Positions 1-10,700 of a DNA stretch of 50,244 nt are shown here, one piece after another. The stretch is from Trichomonas tenax (Eukaryota; Parabasalia; Trichomonadida; Trichomonadidae): the NCBI GenBank assembly GCA_023091735.1, contig JALKBU010000301.1, positions 1 to 50,244 on the forward strand. The letters run 5' to 3'. Both the position numbers and the translations under genes were made by a program. Every line of letters starts with the position of its first letter. The first letter of the stretch is position 1. Under the pieces are notes generated by a model that worked only from the letters and a program-made list of their open reading frames with translations, ran no database searches and had not been told where the DNA came from.

Positions 1-201
1 GATCGACACGCTGTACTTGAGGAGCTCTGAGAGTGATTTCTGAATCTCTGTTGGTTCGAGCTTGCTAATTTCGAAAAGAAGATTATCGATTTTGTGGAAT
101 CCAACTGTAAAAATACGAGAAGCTCTATTAGGGAGCTCATGCGGTATTGTTTCTGGCGTTATATTGATGAGAGCCTCTATCTTGAGAGGTGGTCCATCCA
201 T
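1..201 (-). CDS. Hypothetical protein, N-terminal 67 residues (runs off window)
   Basis: An open frame starts with ATG at 201 on the minus strand and continues without a stop to base 1, so only the N-terminus is visible. It begins MDGPPLKIEALINITPE and has an amphipathic, probably helical character with IFTVGFHKIDNLLFEISKLE in the middle. I do not recognise the family. The start lies only 15 bases downstream of the 3' end of the tRNA-Pro gene on the same strand, so its promoter must overlap the tRNA gene or its T-run. Coding is supported by codon use like that of its neighbours and by an open frame with no alternative start before the tRNA. Confidence 0.6.
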   Translation of the reverse strand, partial: MDGPPLKIEALINITPETIPHELPNRASRIFTVGFHKIDNLLFEISKLEPTEIQKSLSELLKYSVSI

Positions 202-210
202 AGTACGCGC

Positions 211-216
211 AAAAAA
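211..216 (-). terminator. Pol III T6 terminator of tRNA-Pro
   Basis: Six consecutive T residues on the minus strand follow the discriminator base directly. The next gene's ATG lies 10 bases beyond. Confidence 0.85.
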
Positions 217-288
217 GGGGCAACGCGGGAATTGAACCCGCGACCTCGCGCACCCTAAGCGCGAATCATACCACTAGACTAGTTGCCC
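217..288 (-). tRNA. tRNA-Pro (anticodon AGG)
   Basis: The minus strand folds as a 72-base tRNA. The acceptor arms GGGCAAC and GTTGCCC pair perfectly and are followed by discriminator C, as expected for eukaryotic tRNA-Pro. The anticodon stem is CGCGC/GCGCG with loop TTAGGGT, giving anticodon AGG and G37. The T arm is GCGGG-TTCAATT-CCCGC and includes an internal B-box (GGTTCAATTCC). TAGTCTAGTGG fits the A-box. There is no intron. Six T residues on the transcribed strand (216-211) form the Pol III terminator. Confidence 0.97.
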
Positions 289-407
289 TTAATAATAAAA
301 TAAAAGGGATGGCTCTCGTAATACAAAATATTCAATTTTTGTCAATTTTATATTTATTTTGTTTGAAAAATGTTGTGTTGATAAAAAAGAAGAAAAATTA
401 GCTAATT

Positions 408-2759
408 TTATTCACCAATTGTTCTGCTCTTCTCAACATCTGTGCAGAATTCTTTCCATCTGATAGCATCTGTGATACCAACTCTGTACTTCCTGAAGAG
501 AGCGGTTAGCTGTCCGGCGCGAAGTACAATTCCGACGTCCTCGAGCCTCTTCTGGAATTCGGCCTGGGAGATTGTTTCGGATTCAATTCCAACGAAAGCA
601 ACACCGATTCTCCTCCTCTTGCATGCAAGTCTGTCTCTAATCTGAAGGCATGTTGCCATAGCATCTCTGTTGACTTCAGCCGAGATTGGCTCGCCAGTGA
701 GGCCAGCCTTGGCCCACTCGGAATCAATATCCTCTGCCTCGACGGCTCTCTCGAAGAGCTTGTAGTTGAAAACTTCCTTCTTTCTTGGATCTCTGAAGGC
801 GCTGCAAACATCTTCCATCTCAGCTCTCGTCACTGTGAACTGGACGTTGTTGAAAGCAGTTGCAACCTTGAAGACCTGGATATAGCCTGTTGATGGCTTC
901 TGGTCGAAGATTTCATCGATAGAAAGGCGCCTCATGCGTAAAAATGACTTGAAGCGTCTAAGGAAGTTGTGGACAATTGGAGCGAAGTCTGGGAGTGGCT
1001 TCTCTTTTATGTATGACATCTCTGGCTCTGGTTCTGGCTCTGGTTCAGCGTGGTTAAGAGCAGAGATGAACTCTCTGTAGTTAACTTCTGGAGAGCCTGT
1101 GACACGGAAGAATGACATCAACTGGCGAACGTCGGACTGGTTAAGGTTAAGCTGCATGTCAAGAAGGACATCCATGAAGACCTGGTTTGGAACGCAGCCA
1201 CGCTTTCTCTTGTCGTTGCGCTCGAACTCGCTCTGGAGGCTGTAGATGTTAGCAATCTTCTGGATATTAAGGAGAAGAGCGTTGACAGCCTTTGGTGGCT
1301 TGCCAGCCATGGATAGATCTCTTGCAGAGACAGCACCCTCTTCAACTGGCTTTCTGGCAGACATTCTGAGTGAAGCATCCTCTGGATCGACTGCAGCAAC
1401 AAGATCGCGCCATGAGACTGTGGCGAACTTCTTGCCTGGGAACTGCTGGCAGATGAGGTTGAGATCCTCTCTGTTAGCCTCGAATCCGATCATGCCGAGG
1501 GCGGACTGAAGCTGCTCGAGTGTCATCTCGCCTGTGTTAGCACGATCGAAGCGAGCCGCAGACTGCTGTAGTGGGACTGGGGATGAGTGCAAGAAGCTCT
1601 TGAGGTTGCCCATAACATCGTTGATGGATGTGCGGGAAGCAGCGCGCTGTAATGGTGTGATAGCAGCAGCGAATGCATGGTAGTCAATCTCAGAGTTTGG
1701 AAGTCTGTAGTTCTCAGCAATGGCGAAGATCTCGTCATTGGACAATGAGAGCTGCATTGATGCGACAATCTGCCCGAAGACGCGGATTGGGCATGAGTCT
1801 GGATTGCCGTGGCGAGCAAGAGGATCGAAGTAGTCGCCGACATGGATTCTGCGGCTGACAATGATCTGCTTGATATCGTTGAGAAGCTGATCAACGGAGA
1901 TCTTTGGCTTTGGTTCCTCCTTATTCTCTTCAGATGTCTCCTCGACTGCCTTTGGCTTGTAGGTCTCGATTGTGGCGATGAACTGCTTATAGTTGCAGTA
2001 GCCAGAGTCCTCCTGGTAGAATGGATATGCGATATCTCTGAGGTCAACTGGTGTGAGTGATGCACCTGTTGAGGAGATGGCGGAGATGAAAGCATCGAGT
2101 GTGAGCTTACCGGAGTTGGAAGAGTCAGCGCGTCTGAAGAGACCATAAAGATCAACAGAGCGAGACTTGACATAGCGCCAGATCTGGACGAAGCAGTCTG
2201 GGAGCTCATCGATTGGGGCATCTGGATTGACGGACTTGGATGAGACTGTTGCAACATCGTTCTGGAGGCGGAAATAGTCGATGAATCCTGTGACTGTGTC
2301 TGCGTAGACTTTGACGAGTGTCTTCGTAAGCGGGGAGCATCCGAAAGCCCTGTAGAAGTGGTCTGGTGTGACCTTTCCCTTGTTCGCAGGGTCGAACTGC
2401 TTCAAGACTTCACGGACTGTCTGTCTGCGGACAGCTAACTCACCGCCGAACCTGCGGAGTTCCTCCGTGCATTTCGGTGTCTTTCCGGATGGCTGGTTAT
2501 CGTTGGTTTTTGACATCTCGATCATCTGCTGCAAAGCCTTCCAGTCGACGGCGTCGCCCTTCTTGAAGGTGTCTGCGAGTGTCTGGACCTGCTGTGGTGT
2601 GAAATTCAGTCCGATTGAGGAGATCCATCTGTGGAGGGAAACAGGCGAAATTGTGCCATTTCGCTTGCGGTCGTAGTTGATGAGCTCGAGCTCGACGTCG
2701 ACGGCGTTCCTGTCGCACGTGGAGCGAATGCGAGCGATCAGTTGCTGCACTTGTTCCAT
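408..2759 (-). CDS. Multi-EF-hand protein (EFCAB6-like), 783 aa
   Basis: The protein is a chain of helical EF-hand-like units. Clear loops of the D-x-x-x-x-G-x-hydrophobic type lie at residues 30-41 (DRKRNGTISPVS), 123-134 (DPANKGKVTPDH), 212-223 (DSSNSGKLTLDA) and 405-416 (DRANTGEMTLEQ), with several more degenerate partners. None has Glu or Asp at loop position 12, so calcium binding is probably weak or lost. An EEP/KPK linker lies near residues 275-287 and an EPEPEPEP linker near 575-585. The many spaced degenerate EF-hand pairs recall EFCAB6, an axonemal protein; this is inference. The ATG at 2759 is the first in frame. No initiator-like TCA was seen in the 40 bases upstream. Confidence 0.85.
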   Translation of the reverse strand: MEQVQQLIARIRSTCDRNAVDVELELINYDRKRNGTISPVSLHRWISSIGLNFTPQQVQTLADTFKKGDAVDWKALQQMIEMSKTNDNQPSGKTPKCTEELRRFGGELAVRRQTVREVLKQFDPANKGKVTPDHFYRAFGCSPLTKTLVKVYADTVTGFIDYFRLQNDVATVSSKSVNPDAPIDELPDCFVQIWRYVKSRSVDLYGLFRRADSSNSGKLTLDAFISAISSTGASLTPVDLRDIAYPFYQEDSGYCNYKQFIATIETYKPKAVEETSEENKEEPKPKISVDQLLNDIKQIIVSRRIHVGDYFDPLARHGNPDSCPIRVFGQIVASMQLSLSNDEIFAIAENYRLPNSEIDYHAFAAAITPLQRAASRTSINDVMGNLKSFLHSSPVPLQQSAARFDRANTGEMTLEQLQSALGMIGFEANREDLNLICQQFPGKKFATVSWRDLVAAVDPEDASLRMSARKPVEEGAVSARDLSMAGKPPKAVNALLLNIQKIANIYSLQSEFERNDKRKRGCVPNQVFMDVLLDMQLNLNQSDVRQLMSFFRVTGSPEVNYREFISALNHAEPEPEPEPEMSYIKEKPLPDFAPIVHNFLRRFKSFLRMRRLSIDEIFDQKPSTGYIQVFKVATAFNNVQFTVTRAEMEDVCSAFRDPRKKEVFNYKLFERAVEAEDIDSEWAKAGLTGEPISAEVNRDAMATCLQIRDRLACKRRRIGVAFVGIESETISQAEFQKRLEDVGIVLRAGQLTALFRKYRVGITDAIRWKEFCTDVEKSRTIGE

Positions 2760-3400
2760 TTTAAATTTAAAATAGACGTTTACATTTTAAGTTTAACATT
2801 TCCTCGATTTCTTAAATTTGGACTTATTTAGCTTTGCTAAAGCATATTTTCAAGTTTTTTGACGATGAAAAAAATATATCTAAAGAAATCATGTTTCTGC
2901 CATTGAAATCGTTCAATCTTTATATTTATCAGATTAAATTCTCGAAATAAAAGTTCATTTCATTTTTGACATATCATATTTCCTTAGTGTAAAAAAATAA
3001 TTTACATGTCAAATAATATTTTACACGACAAAAATATCTCCTAAAAGCTTCAATCGGCAATCCTTGATTCAGTCAACGCATTTATTCAATTAATTTATGA
3101 ATTTACTATAGGTTTGGATATGCCATGATCACAGTCCAAGCTTTTTTTGATACAACATCTAAATTTGGACTCATTTTCATTCAGATTTAAATGTTTTATA
3201 CCATGGTATCAACATTGAAGAAATGAATCGAATTGTGCTCATCTTATAAACTTTCTTTCGATGGATAGATCCTTGATACCAAAGCTTGCCTCGAAACATA
3301 GTTTATTGCTGAGAATAATTTATCAATATAATTCACAAAGAATATATAGATATCTAAGAATAACATAATTTAAAAAATACAAACAAAAAATAAAAAATAA
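2760..3400. other. Intergenic, 640 bases, with TTTACATGTCA-type motifs
   Basis: AT-rich spacer between two minus-strand genes. It holds TTTACATGTCA (3001-3011) and TTTACACGACA (3020-3030), members of a motif that recurs in front of other genes here. No open frame of note. Confidence 0.6.
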
Positions 3401-5611
3401 TTAAGCGCGTAGTGGTGGAAGAGGCGCTTGTTTGGAATGTGACATTCTTGGCGCCTGCTTCGATCCCAATACGCCTCTATTCGAAGCAGTTGTAACGGAA
3501 ACAACCATTCTTGTTGATTTCTGAGCGATGTCTGTTCTGAGTTCAGACCATTTTTCTGCGTCTTTCTCGCATTCAATAGCGTTTTCACTGTGTGCAGAAG
3601 CAAGTTGTTGGAGTAATGCATCTAATCTAGATCTTGCTTCGCTAACAGTTGAATTCAATCCTTCTTTGACATGCTTCATGTCAGCCTCAAATTCATCTCG
3701 CATTGTCATCACCATTGTTTCGCCTCTTTCCGTTTCGAGTTCAATCTCATTCCGAACCTTCTGCAGTTTAGCTTTGTAGTCATATTGAAGCTTTGTTAAA
3801 ATATCAACATCGGATGCTTCAACTCTTAACTTTTGGAGTTCTTCACGTAAGTTGGCAATGGTGCCTTTCTGCATATTGACTTTAGATCTGAGCGAAGCTT
3901 CCTCAAGTTTCTGTCTTGTTCTAGCACCATTTTCTGCAGCCTTAGCTTTAGATTCAGCTGCTTTCAGCTTTTCTGCTAATTGAACAACATCTCCTCTAAG
4001 TGAATCTCTCCTTCTTGTTAAATCGACATTAGCTTGCTCGTTCTGAATACGTCCTTTCTTAAGCTTTTCGTTGCTCTTCTTTTTAGCGTCTGCGAGAAGT
4101 GCAGTTTTAGCTCTTGCTTCTGCATCTACGGCATCGAATTTATCAGTCATTTCTCCGATAGTTCTTATATCGCCTTCTTCGCGAGGAAGAGGAGCAACAG
4201 AGGCTCCTTCATAATTATTGAACGACATTTCCGGCTTTCTTGCTGAAACTCTTTCAGATCGTGCGGTGCTTTTCTTCGATTCTGTCATTTCTTGGAATTC
4301 TTGTTCAAGTCTTGCTTTCTGTCTGATCAAAGATAAAACTTCACCTTCTAATTGTCTCTTAGATATTTCAGCTTGATTTGAGGCTTCAATCAGCTGCGTT
4401 TCGAGATCTTTATTCTGCTCAGTGTGACGTTTTTGTAAATCGACTAAAGCTCTCGACATTCTTTGCCTTTCCTGCTCTATGGCTTTCTTGTTATCACTCT
4501 GCAGATGCTTAAGCTCCGCTTCTTTGTCAGCAATCTGTTGATCAGTGTCTTTGCGGACTTTTCGAACTTGTTCTTCTCGTTTAATATCCATTGTCGAAAT
4601 TTCGCTTTTCAGTGTGTTAAGTTCGTCTGTAAGGCGTTGGATCGTTGCTGCATTCTGTTTACGAGCTTCTTCAGTCTGTTTCTTCGCTTCTGTTTCGTCA
4701 ATGAAATATTTATCCGATAATTGTTGATATTGTTCGGTCAACTTTTTAGTTTCCGCATCAATTTCACGCTGAATGATTAACTCATCGTCCTTTGCATAAG
4801 TTAGAAGTTTCTCGAGATTTGCTTGAGTGTCAAGTTGATGGTTTGCAATTTGTTCTGCGATTTCATTCTGAAGTGTTTTATTCTTCTGAACGAGTTCATT
4901 TTTCTTTGTCTCATATTCTATAGTCTTGGCGTTGATGTTTTCGCGATATCCTTTCTCCAAATTCTGCATTTGAGATGTATTTTTCTTTTCCATTTCCTTT
5001 ATAATCGAATTTAACCCAGAAACTTCTTCATCTGTTTGCGAAAGCTCAGATTCCAAATCACTTTTCATCCTATTGAACGATTTCAATAACTCATTATATG
5101 CATTTTGTTTTAATTGATTTTCGTTGATGATTTTGCCGACTTCGGTACGGACAACGGTGTCAACAGTAGTCTCTATGTATTTGATTTCAGTCTGCATCTT
5201 TTTTACTGTTTCATTATGTCGATTTTGTTCTTCATCGAGTTGAGATTTGTAGTTTGATTCCATGTTTTCGCACTGAGTGTCGAACGCTATTTTGTTCTGT
5301 TGTATCGTTGCTGAAAAACTTCGCGTTCTTTTTCCTAATTCTTCGATAATGTGGTCAACTTCTTCTTTTAATTTATCGAATTCAGGCAAAGACATCTCCG
5401 CCTCCATCTTCGACCTCTTATCGATGATTGTTTTCGGTTTAATGAGCTCAGCGGACCTCTCAAAAAGCTTTTTAACACGAGATTCGAGGACTCCTATGTT
5501 CGCTTTGTTAGAGAAAGGACGCTGGAAGGCGATGTTGTCGACGACCTGCCTGTAATCGCTCATCGTGGAGGAAACGTCTTGAAGAATTTCCTTCACACGC
5601 TCTTGAATCAT
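3401..5611 (-). CDS. Coiled-coil protein, 736 aa
   Basis: Nearly the whole chain, from about residue 60 to 700, is charged heptad sequence rich in E, K, Q and R, predicted as long coiled coil. The C-terminal tail is basic and Pro-rich (SHSKQAPLPPLRA). I chose the ATG at 5611 (MIQERVKEILQD) over the one at 5686. It is followed by compact coding-like sequence, and an initiator-like TCATAAA lies 7-13 bases upstream (5618-5624), whereas the longer frame begins with an atypical hydrophobic stretch. A cytoskeletal role is likely by analogy with other trichomonad coiled-coil proteins, but no family was recognised. Confidence 0.85.
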   Translation of the reverse strand: MIQERVKEILQDVSSTMSDYRQVVDNIAFQRPFSNKANIGVLESRVKKLFERSAELIKPKTIIDKRSKMEAEMSLPEFDKLKEEVDHIIEELGKRTRSFSATIQQNKIAFDTQCENMESNYKSQLDEEQNRHNETVKKMQTEIKYIETTVDTVVRTEVGKIINENQLKQNAYNELLKSFNRMKSDLESELSQTDEEVSGLNSIIKEMEKKNTSQMQNLEKGYRENINAKTIEYETKKNELVQKNKTLQNEIAEQIANHQLDTQANLEKLLTYAKDDELIIQREIDAETKKLTEQYQQLSDKYFIDETEAKKQTEEARKQNAATIQRLTDELNTLKSEISTMDIKREEQVRKVRKDTDQQIADKEAELKHLQSDNKKAIEQERQRMSRALVDLQKRHTEQNKDLETQLIEASNQAEISKRQLEGEVLSLIRQKARLEQEFQEMTESKKSTARSERVSARKPEMSFNNYEGASVAPLPREEGDIRTIGEMTDKFDAVDAEARAKTALLADAKKKSNEKLKKGRIQNEQANVDLTRRRDSLRGDVVQLAEKLKAAESKAKAAENGARTRQKLEEASLRSKVNMQKGTIANLREELQKLRVEASDVDILTKLQYDYKAKLQKVRNEIELETERGETMVMTMRDEFEADMKHVKEGLNSTVSEARSRLDALLQQLASAHSENAIECEKDAEKWSELRTDIAQKSTRMVVSVTTASNRGVLGSKQAPRMSHSKQAPLPPLRA

Positions 5612-6216
5612 TAAAAATTTATGAACGTTACAAAATATTTCAGGTTCTGGCAAAAATAAGCAGGGGTTCTTGTAAAAGTAAAACAAGGGCGATCATTAAA
5701 AATATAATGATACCATTCTTATGGTGTAATAATCGAATAGAAATATTATTTTAAAACTCAAGCCTATCACATCATAGGAAAATCCATCGATTTTACAGCA
5801 ATATGAAAACACGCTATTCTTAACTTCAATGTAACTAGACCCATCATCAATGTAATTATTATAGTTCTGAATTAGTTATATAAACAAAGACTCTCATTTT
5901 ATTACAAATATATGTATGACACTGTAAAGTTTAAACATTATTAAGGGTCATAAAATTTTATAAAGGGGCGGTAAATTTGTTTTTCAAAAACTTCTTATTG
6001 AGCAAAATTTTGAGCGAGAAAATGATTGAGAATTTGATATAAGCAGAGAATTTAGAATATAAAAAATAATATTGAATTTATATTTTTCAATTTCGGGTTT
6101 TTGAAAGGAAAATATATGAAAAGAAAAGACCAATTTTTGTAGTGATCAATGTATTTAAACGAAAAGATGAATTTATCATAAAATCAAAAAAATGAGTTTA
6201 CCACAGAAAGCTTTTC
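5612..6216. other. Intergenic, about 600 bases; no gene seen
   Basis: AT-rich spacer between two minus-strand genes, with the initiator-like TCATAAA at its left edge (5618-5624). Nothing else recognisable. Confidence 0.5.
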
Positions 6217-6558
6217 TTATAAGCTTGGAGCTTCAACTCCCATTACTTCACAAACTTCCTTCGCAATCTGGAGGCGGATCTTTCTAAGGCTCTCTAATGG
6301 GTTCTCCTCGTCGATTTCGAGCGGCGGGAGTGTAGATGGCTCTGGTGCCGGGCGGACAGCCTCGACTGTCTTATTGATAATATCCGAGAAACGCTGGAAT
6401 TGGTCATCAGGAAGAAGGCCGCGAAGATTTTCGATAAGCAATAATCTCTTTGAGTTCCTTTCTTCGATCTGCTCGTCGAATTCGTGGATTGACTTCATGA
6501 CGGAGTCAATCTCCGCTTTAAGTTGGTCGAGCTCTTGCTGCTGTGCTGCGTCAGTCAT
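6217..6558 (-). CDS. Small helical hypothetical protein, 113 aa
   Basis: A short protein with an N-terminal coiled coil (residues 5-50, QELDQLKAEIDSVMKSIHEF), a Pro-rich linker near residues 72-80 (PAPEPSTLPPLE) and a C-terminal helix (SLRKIRLQIAKEVCEVMG). Codon use and third-position GC bias match the neighbouring genes, which supports real coding despite the length. Family not recognised; the layout resembles small subunits of cytoskeletal or kinetochore-type assemblies, but that is only an impression. ATG at 6558 is the first start. Confidence 0.75.
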   Translation of the reverse strand: MTDAAQQQELDQLKAEIDSVMKSIHEFDEQIEERNSKRLLLIENLRGLLPDDQFQRFSDIINKTVEAVRPAPEPSTLPPLEIDEENPLESLRKIRLQIAKEVCEVMGVEAPSL

Positions 6559-6808
6559 TCTGTTTTTAATATGTAAACATACGATTATTTAACCCTCAAT
6601 CTTCACATTCCGTTTAAAAATTCTCAATCTCATTTCCTTCCATTTTCTTTACCTACTCATCATGGTTGTTATATATTTCAAATAAAATCGATAATATGAA
6701 CGTTTAATATTGATTTTATAATATTTTTTGTTTATTTAAAAATACTTTAAGTAATAAAGAGACTTTTTGAAATGTTGTTTGTTGTATAAATAAAAGGGCA
6801 TAATTTAT

Positions 6809-7528
6809 ATGAGTTATTCGATGATTGATGATAACTCATATAGTTCTGGGGATTTGAAGATAAGCCATTTGGATCAACCTATAGAAGTTGACGATGAACA
6901 GGATTTCGACTATGAAGATGATGCTTTGCATAGACATTTCGTAGAAAAATATCAAGATCTTGATTCTGAAATAAAAGAGCTTAAGCTTGATATAAAATAC
7001 TTAGATCACAGCACAGAAGATACAATTCTAGATTTGAAGCAGGAATATCGCGAACTTTGCGAACAAATTAATTTATGTCAGCTAAATAAGCAGAAAAAGG
7101 AAAGAGATCTCGAAAATTTGAAACAGAAACACGCGATTGAGTATAAAATGGAGGAAGAGACACTCAGAACACAATATAACGAAAATATTCAAACTTTGAA
7201 ATCGACAATTTCTTCGCAAAAGAACAAAGCATACGAGATAAAGCAGGCCTTATCAGACACAAAGCACAGATCACAAGAGAAAATCGAGAAAATGAATCAC
7301 GCGATTGTTGATTTGGATGAAAAATTGAATTACTATCGCGCACAAGAATCAAAGCACACAGAGAAGCGCGGAAGGCTTCTTAATCAACAGAAGCAGTTAA
7401 AAGCTCTCTTACAAAGTGCCATTCAAGAGAATGAACAAGTTAACGAGAACTTCAAGAAAGCAACTAAAAAGAATGAAAGAATCTCCCACGAAGTCAAGGA
7501 ATTGGAGTATTCTTCCGCTCACTTCTAA
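6809..7528 (+). CDS. Coiled-coil hypothetical protein, 239 aa
   Basis: An acidic N-terminus (residues 1-45, with DDEQDFDYEDDA) is followed by an almost continuous coiled coil from about residue 45 to the end. No catalytic or binding motif is visible. It is transcribed divergently from the 113-residue protein gene, with 250 bases between the two starts, so they share one upstream region. It ends 170 bases before the convergent 3' end of the CARMIL-like gene. Family not recognised. Confidence 0.82.
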   Translation: MSYSMIDDNSYSSGDLKISHLDQPIEVDDEQDFDYEDDALHRHFVEKYQDLDSEIKELKLDIKYLDHSTEDTILDLKQEYRELCEQINLCQLNKQKKERDLENLKQKHAIEYKMEEETLRTQYNENIQTLKSTISSQKNKAYEIKQALSDTKHRSQEKIEKMNHAIVDLDEKLNYYRAQESKHTEKRGRLLNQQKQLKALLQSAIQENEQVNENFKKATKKNERISHEVKELEYSSAHF

Positions 7529-7702
7529 TCACTTCCCATCTATCCTATCTATCATTGTATTTATGTATTTTAAACTCATGTCATTATATGTTATAACATC
7601 AATTTTTCACATCCTATTTTTTTTTTCTTTTCTTCATCAGAAAACATTAATTTAGAAATATACAATCGCATTAATTTAGATAGATAAACACATAATATCA
7701 TG

Positions 7703-10700
7703 TTACCAAGAATCAGGAGGTCCTAAAACAACGACTGGTGGAGGAATTTGTTTTCTTCTTGCAACATAGGCTGGTGTGGATATGACAGGACGAGGTGGCT
7801 GCTCTCTATTTATAACGATATTATCAAGCTGAGGTGGCTCAACTTTAGCAATCTTGATGTTAGTGAAATCAGGGCCAACTTTGACATCTGGAGATTGTGC
7901 TGCAGTTATCTTCTCAATGTTAGCGAGCTTTGGCGTTAACGGAGGGACAACAAAACCGGATCCTTCTGTTGCTGGAGGGACGACAAAAACAGTTGGAGGC
8001 TGTGGTGGCTTTGCTGTCGAATTTCCATTATTGCCACTGACATTAGAGAAAATTGGAGCAGATGTCTTCGCAACAATTGGAATTGCAAATGGAGCACCAA
8101 TTGGTGGAGGTGGCTTAATTTCGACTTTAATCTCATGATCTTGCTTCGAGTCTCCTTTTTCTACACCAATTTTTGGAATGCTAACAGGTGAAACTGTGAT
8201 TGGCGTTATCTTCATTGGCTCGATATTTGGTGTGCTAGAGAGCATGAAAACTTGTGGAGGCTCTGGCTTTGCAACAGCTTGATTGATTGTTACTCCTGGA
8301 ACAACTATTTCACCTGGAAGAATCGGCTCATATTTTGGAAATTCAGGATTCTCATAAACACGTTTTGGTTCAACAGAAACCGGCTCCGGAGGTATAGGAA
8401 TCATTAGGCGTTCAACACTCCACTCTTTGAGAACTTTGCGATGATTTTGCGATGGAGCATAAATCTCAATATTGGACATTGGCGGTTGCTCAATTTCTTT
8501 AAGCTGAGGAGCTCCATACATAGGAAGCTCTTCGATTTCAACCTCCTTAATCTTTGGTTCGTCGTTCTTCTTATCCATTTTTGGCACATCCAAATTGTTG
8601 ACTTGTGGAATTTCAATAGGTGTTTTGACTTGCTCTGGATTCTTATCTTCTTTCTTCGTTTGGGGATTTGTAGGGAAAGCGGGGATAGGAATTGTAGGAG
8701 GCCTTGTTGTTGTTCCAGGAATGCTCGTGTTGAGTGAGCTCATGAAATTAGACATTGGCGGTGGAGGTGTTGCAGCACTGAAAGAGTCGTTAGACATCGA
8801 AGAACTCATGTTCATCATTGGAGGAATCATAGGCTGAGTCTTTGATGAATAGTTGGAGCCCGGTCCAATTATAGTGAGTGCTGGTGGGAGTTCGAAATCA
8901 GAATTCTTTGAAGGTAGATTGGAAACGAGTGCTGGTGGAAGTTCGAAACTTGAAGCAGATGACATCAAGTTACTCTGACTTGGTATTGCAGAGTTGAGCG
9001 GTGGTGGAATCAAGATATCTGATGAATTCATTCCATTGTCGTTCTTATATTGTGGCTTTTGAAGTATTGAGTCAAACTCGAAGTGACTTGGCTGTGAGAG
9101 TTTGTTGACTGCAAGAGAATTGTTTTCTGAGCTCTCGATTGGACTTTGTTCAATCGGCTCAAACTTCGGTTTTTTTGGCTCGACATAGTTGACGTTGATC
9201 TTTGGCATATTGGCGGCCTGAGGTGGCTGGAAGGCTGGCATTGCACCTCTGACTCTCATAGACTGAGGCTTGAGCTCTGATTTGTCGATTTTGATTTTAA
9301 CATTCTCTAAGTCATCAAAATTATCTGTTGGATCTTCGACATCGACAGTGAATGAAAGAAGCTCACACGCTCTAAGTAATTCATCTGTTTCTCCAACATT
9401 TTGAAGTTTAATTGCTGATTTGGATTCTTCAACTGTTGTTGTTCTATGAAGAACACCCGGACTCGATGCAACTCTTCCCAGGCAAGAAGGAATGAAGAAT
9501 GTTGCTGACGGAGCAGGATTGAGAGGCGGCTCTCTGGCTGGACGAAGAGATAAGTTCTGAATCTCCTCAAGAAGGAGTGAACTTTCACGTGAACTCGCTG
9601 AGAAAAGAGATGGACGACTTTCTGAAGGAGGCTCTAGGAGAATCAAATATGCATCTGGTCTTTCGTTCTCTAACAAACCTCTTGGATATATCTTCTGGTA
9701 TTCATCCATTGAATCACCATTAAAGCCTTTAGTTGCATCTCTTGTGATATAGTACATATCACGAATTCTCTTTGAAGCTGGAATATTAAGTTTCCTTATT
9801 TTCTCTCTGAACCTCTTGAACTTGACATCGCCAATGTTAGCTTTGAGGCGATCGAGATCTTCAAATGGACGTCCAAGGCATTTGAGTGTTGAAATATTCA
9901 TAAGATAGTCATAGTTATCATAAAGCTTTTCGATTGTTGAGAAGCCGCTTCCATCTAAAGAAAGTTCCCTGATCTTCTTCGATTTCACGAATTCACATAA
10001 AGACTTGAAGTGCTCTGTTGTTATTCTCTGCCCAGAGATATCCAAAACAGATAAATCCGGAAGAGATTCAAGTATCTTTATGAGGACATCAAGTTTGCTT
10101 CCAACATTGATCTGTGAATTGCCTTTGATTGAGACACCCCATATCTTCTTTATTTCAGATGTTTCGAGGAAATCGCCGAGTAAATTAAGTTTATCAGCTG
10201 GGAAAATGCAATCAAGGCTTAAATAGAAGATTGGATTTGTCTGGAGGAAGAATTCGCCAAGAGATTTCACGTATTTGTCTGGGATCTTGTTGCCACTCCA
10301 ATCAAGCTCATAAAGGCATTTGCTGCGTGGAACAGTACTTAATTGATCGAAAAGCGTATCCCAGTGATTGAATGGAACATTGAGATATGCCAAAGACAAG
10401 TTGATGCGGCGATTGCAGCCAGCGAGTGCTGTGAAGAAAGCACGGAGAGATTGGAATGTAAAGTGGCACTTAGTGAGATCGAGAGTGCGAATGTTTGGTG
10501 GTAATGTAAAAGCATCAACTTGCTGACTCATGTCTTGACCGCGAAGGCAGATTTCAGAAAGCATTGATGAATCAGTGAAAAGAGGAATGCTGAATGAAGA
10601 TGGTTTCTCCCAGTTGGAAATAGAATAAACAGCTAAGAATCTTGATTTCTGGAGTACTGCTGTAGATTTGTTTGGAATGTTTGGCTTCCAGTGGCCATCG

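Noticed and set aside
1021..1060. EPEPEPEP-coding microsatellite as an independent repeat
   Set aside because: It is an in-frame linker within the EF-hand protein, with nothing unusual around it.
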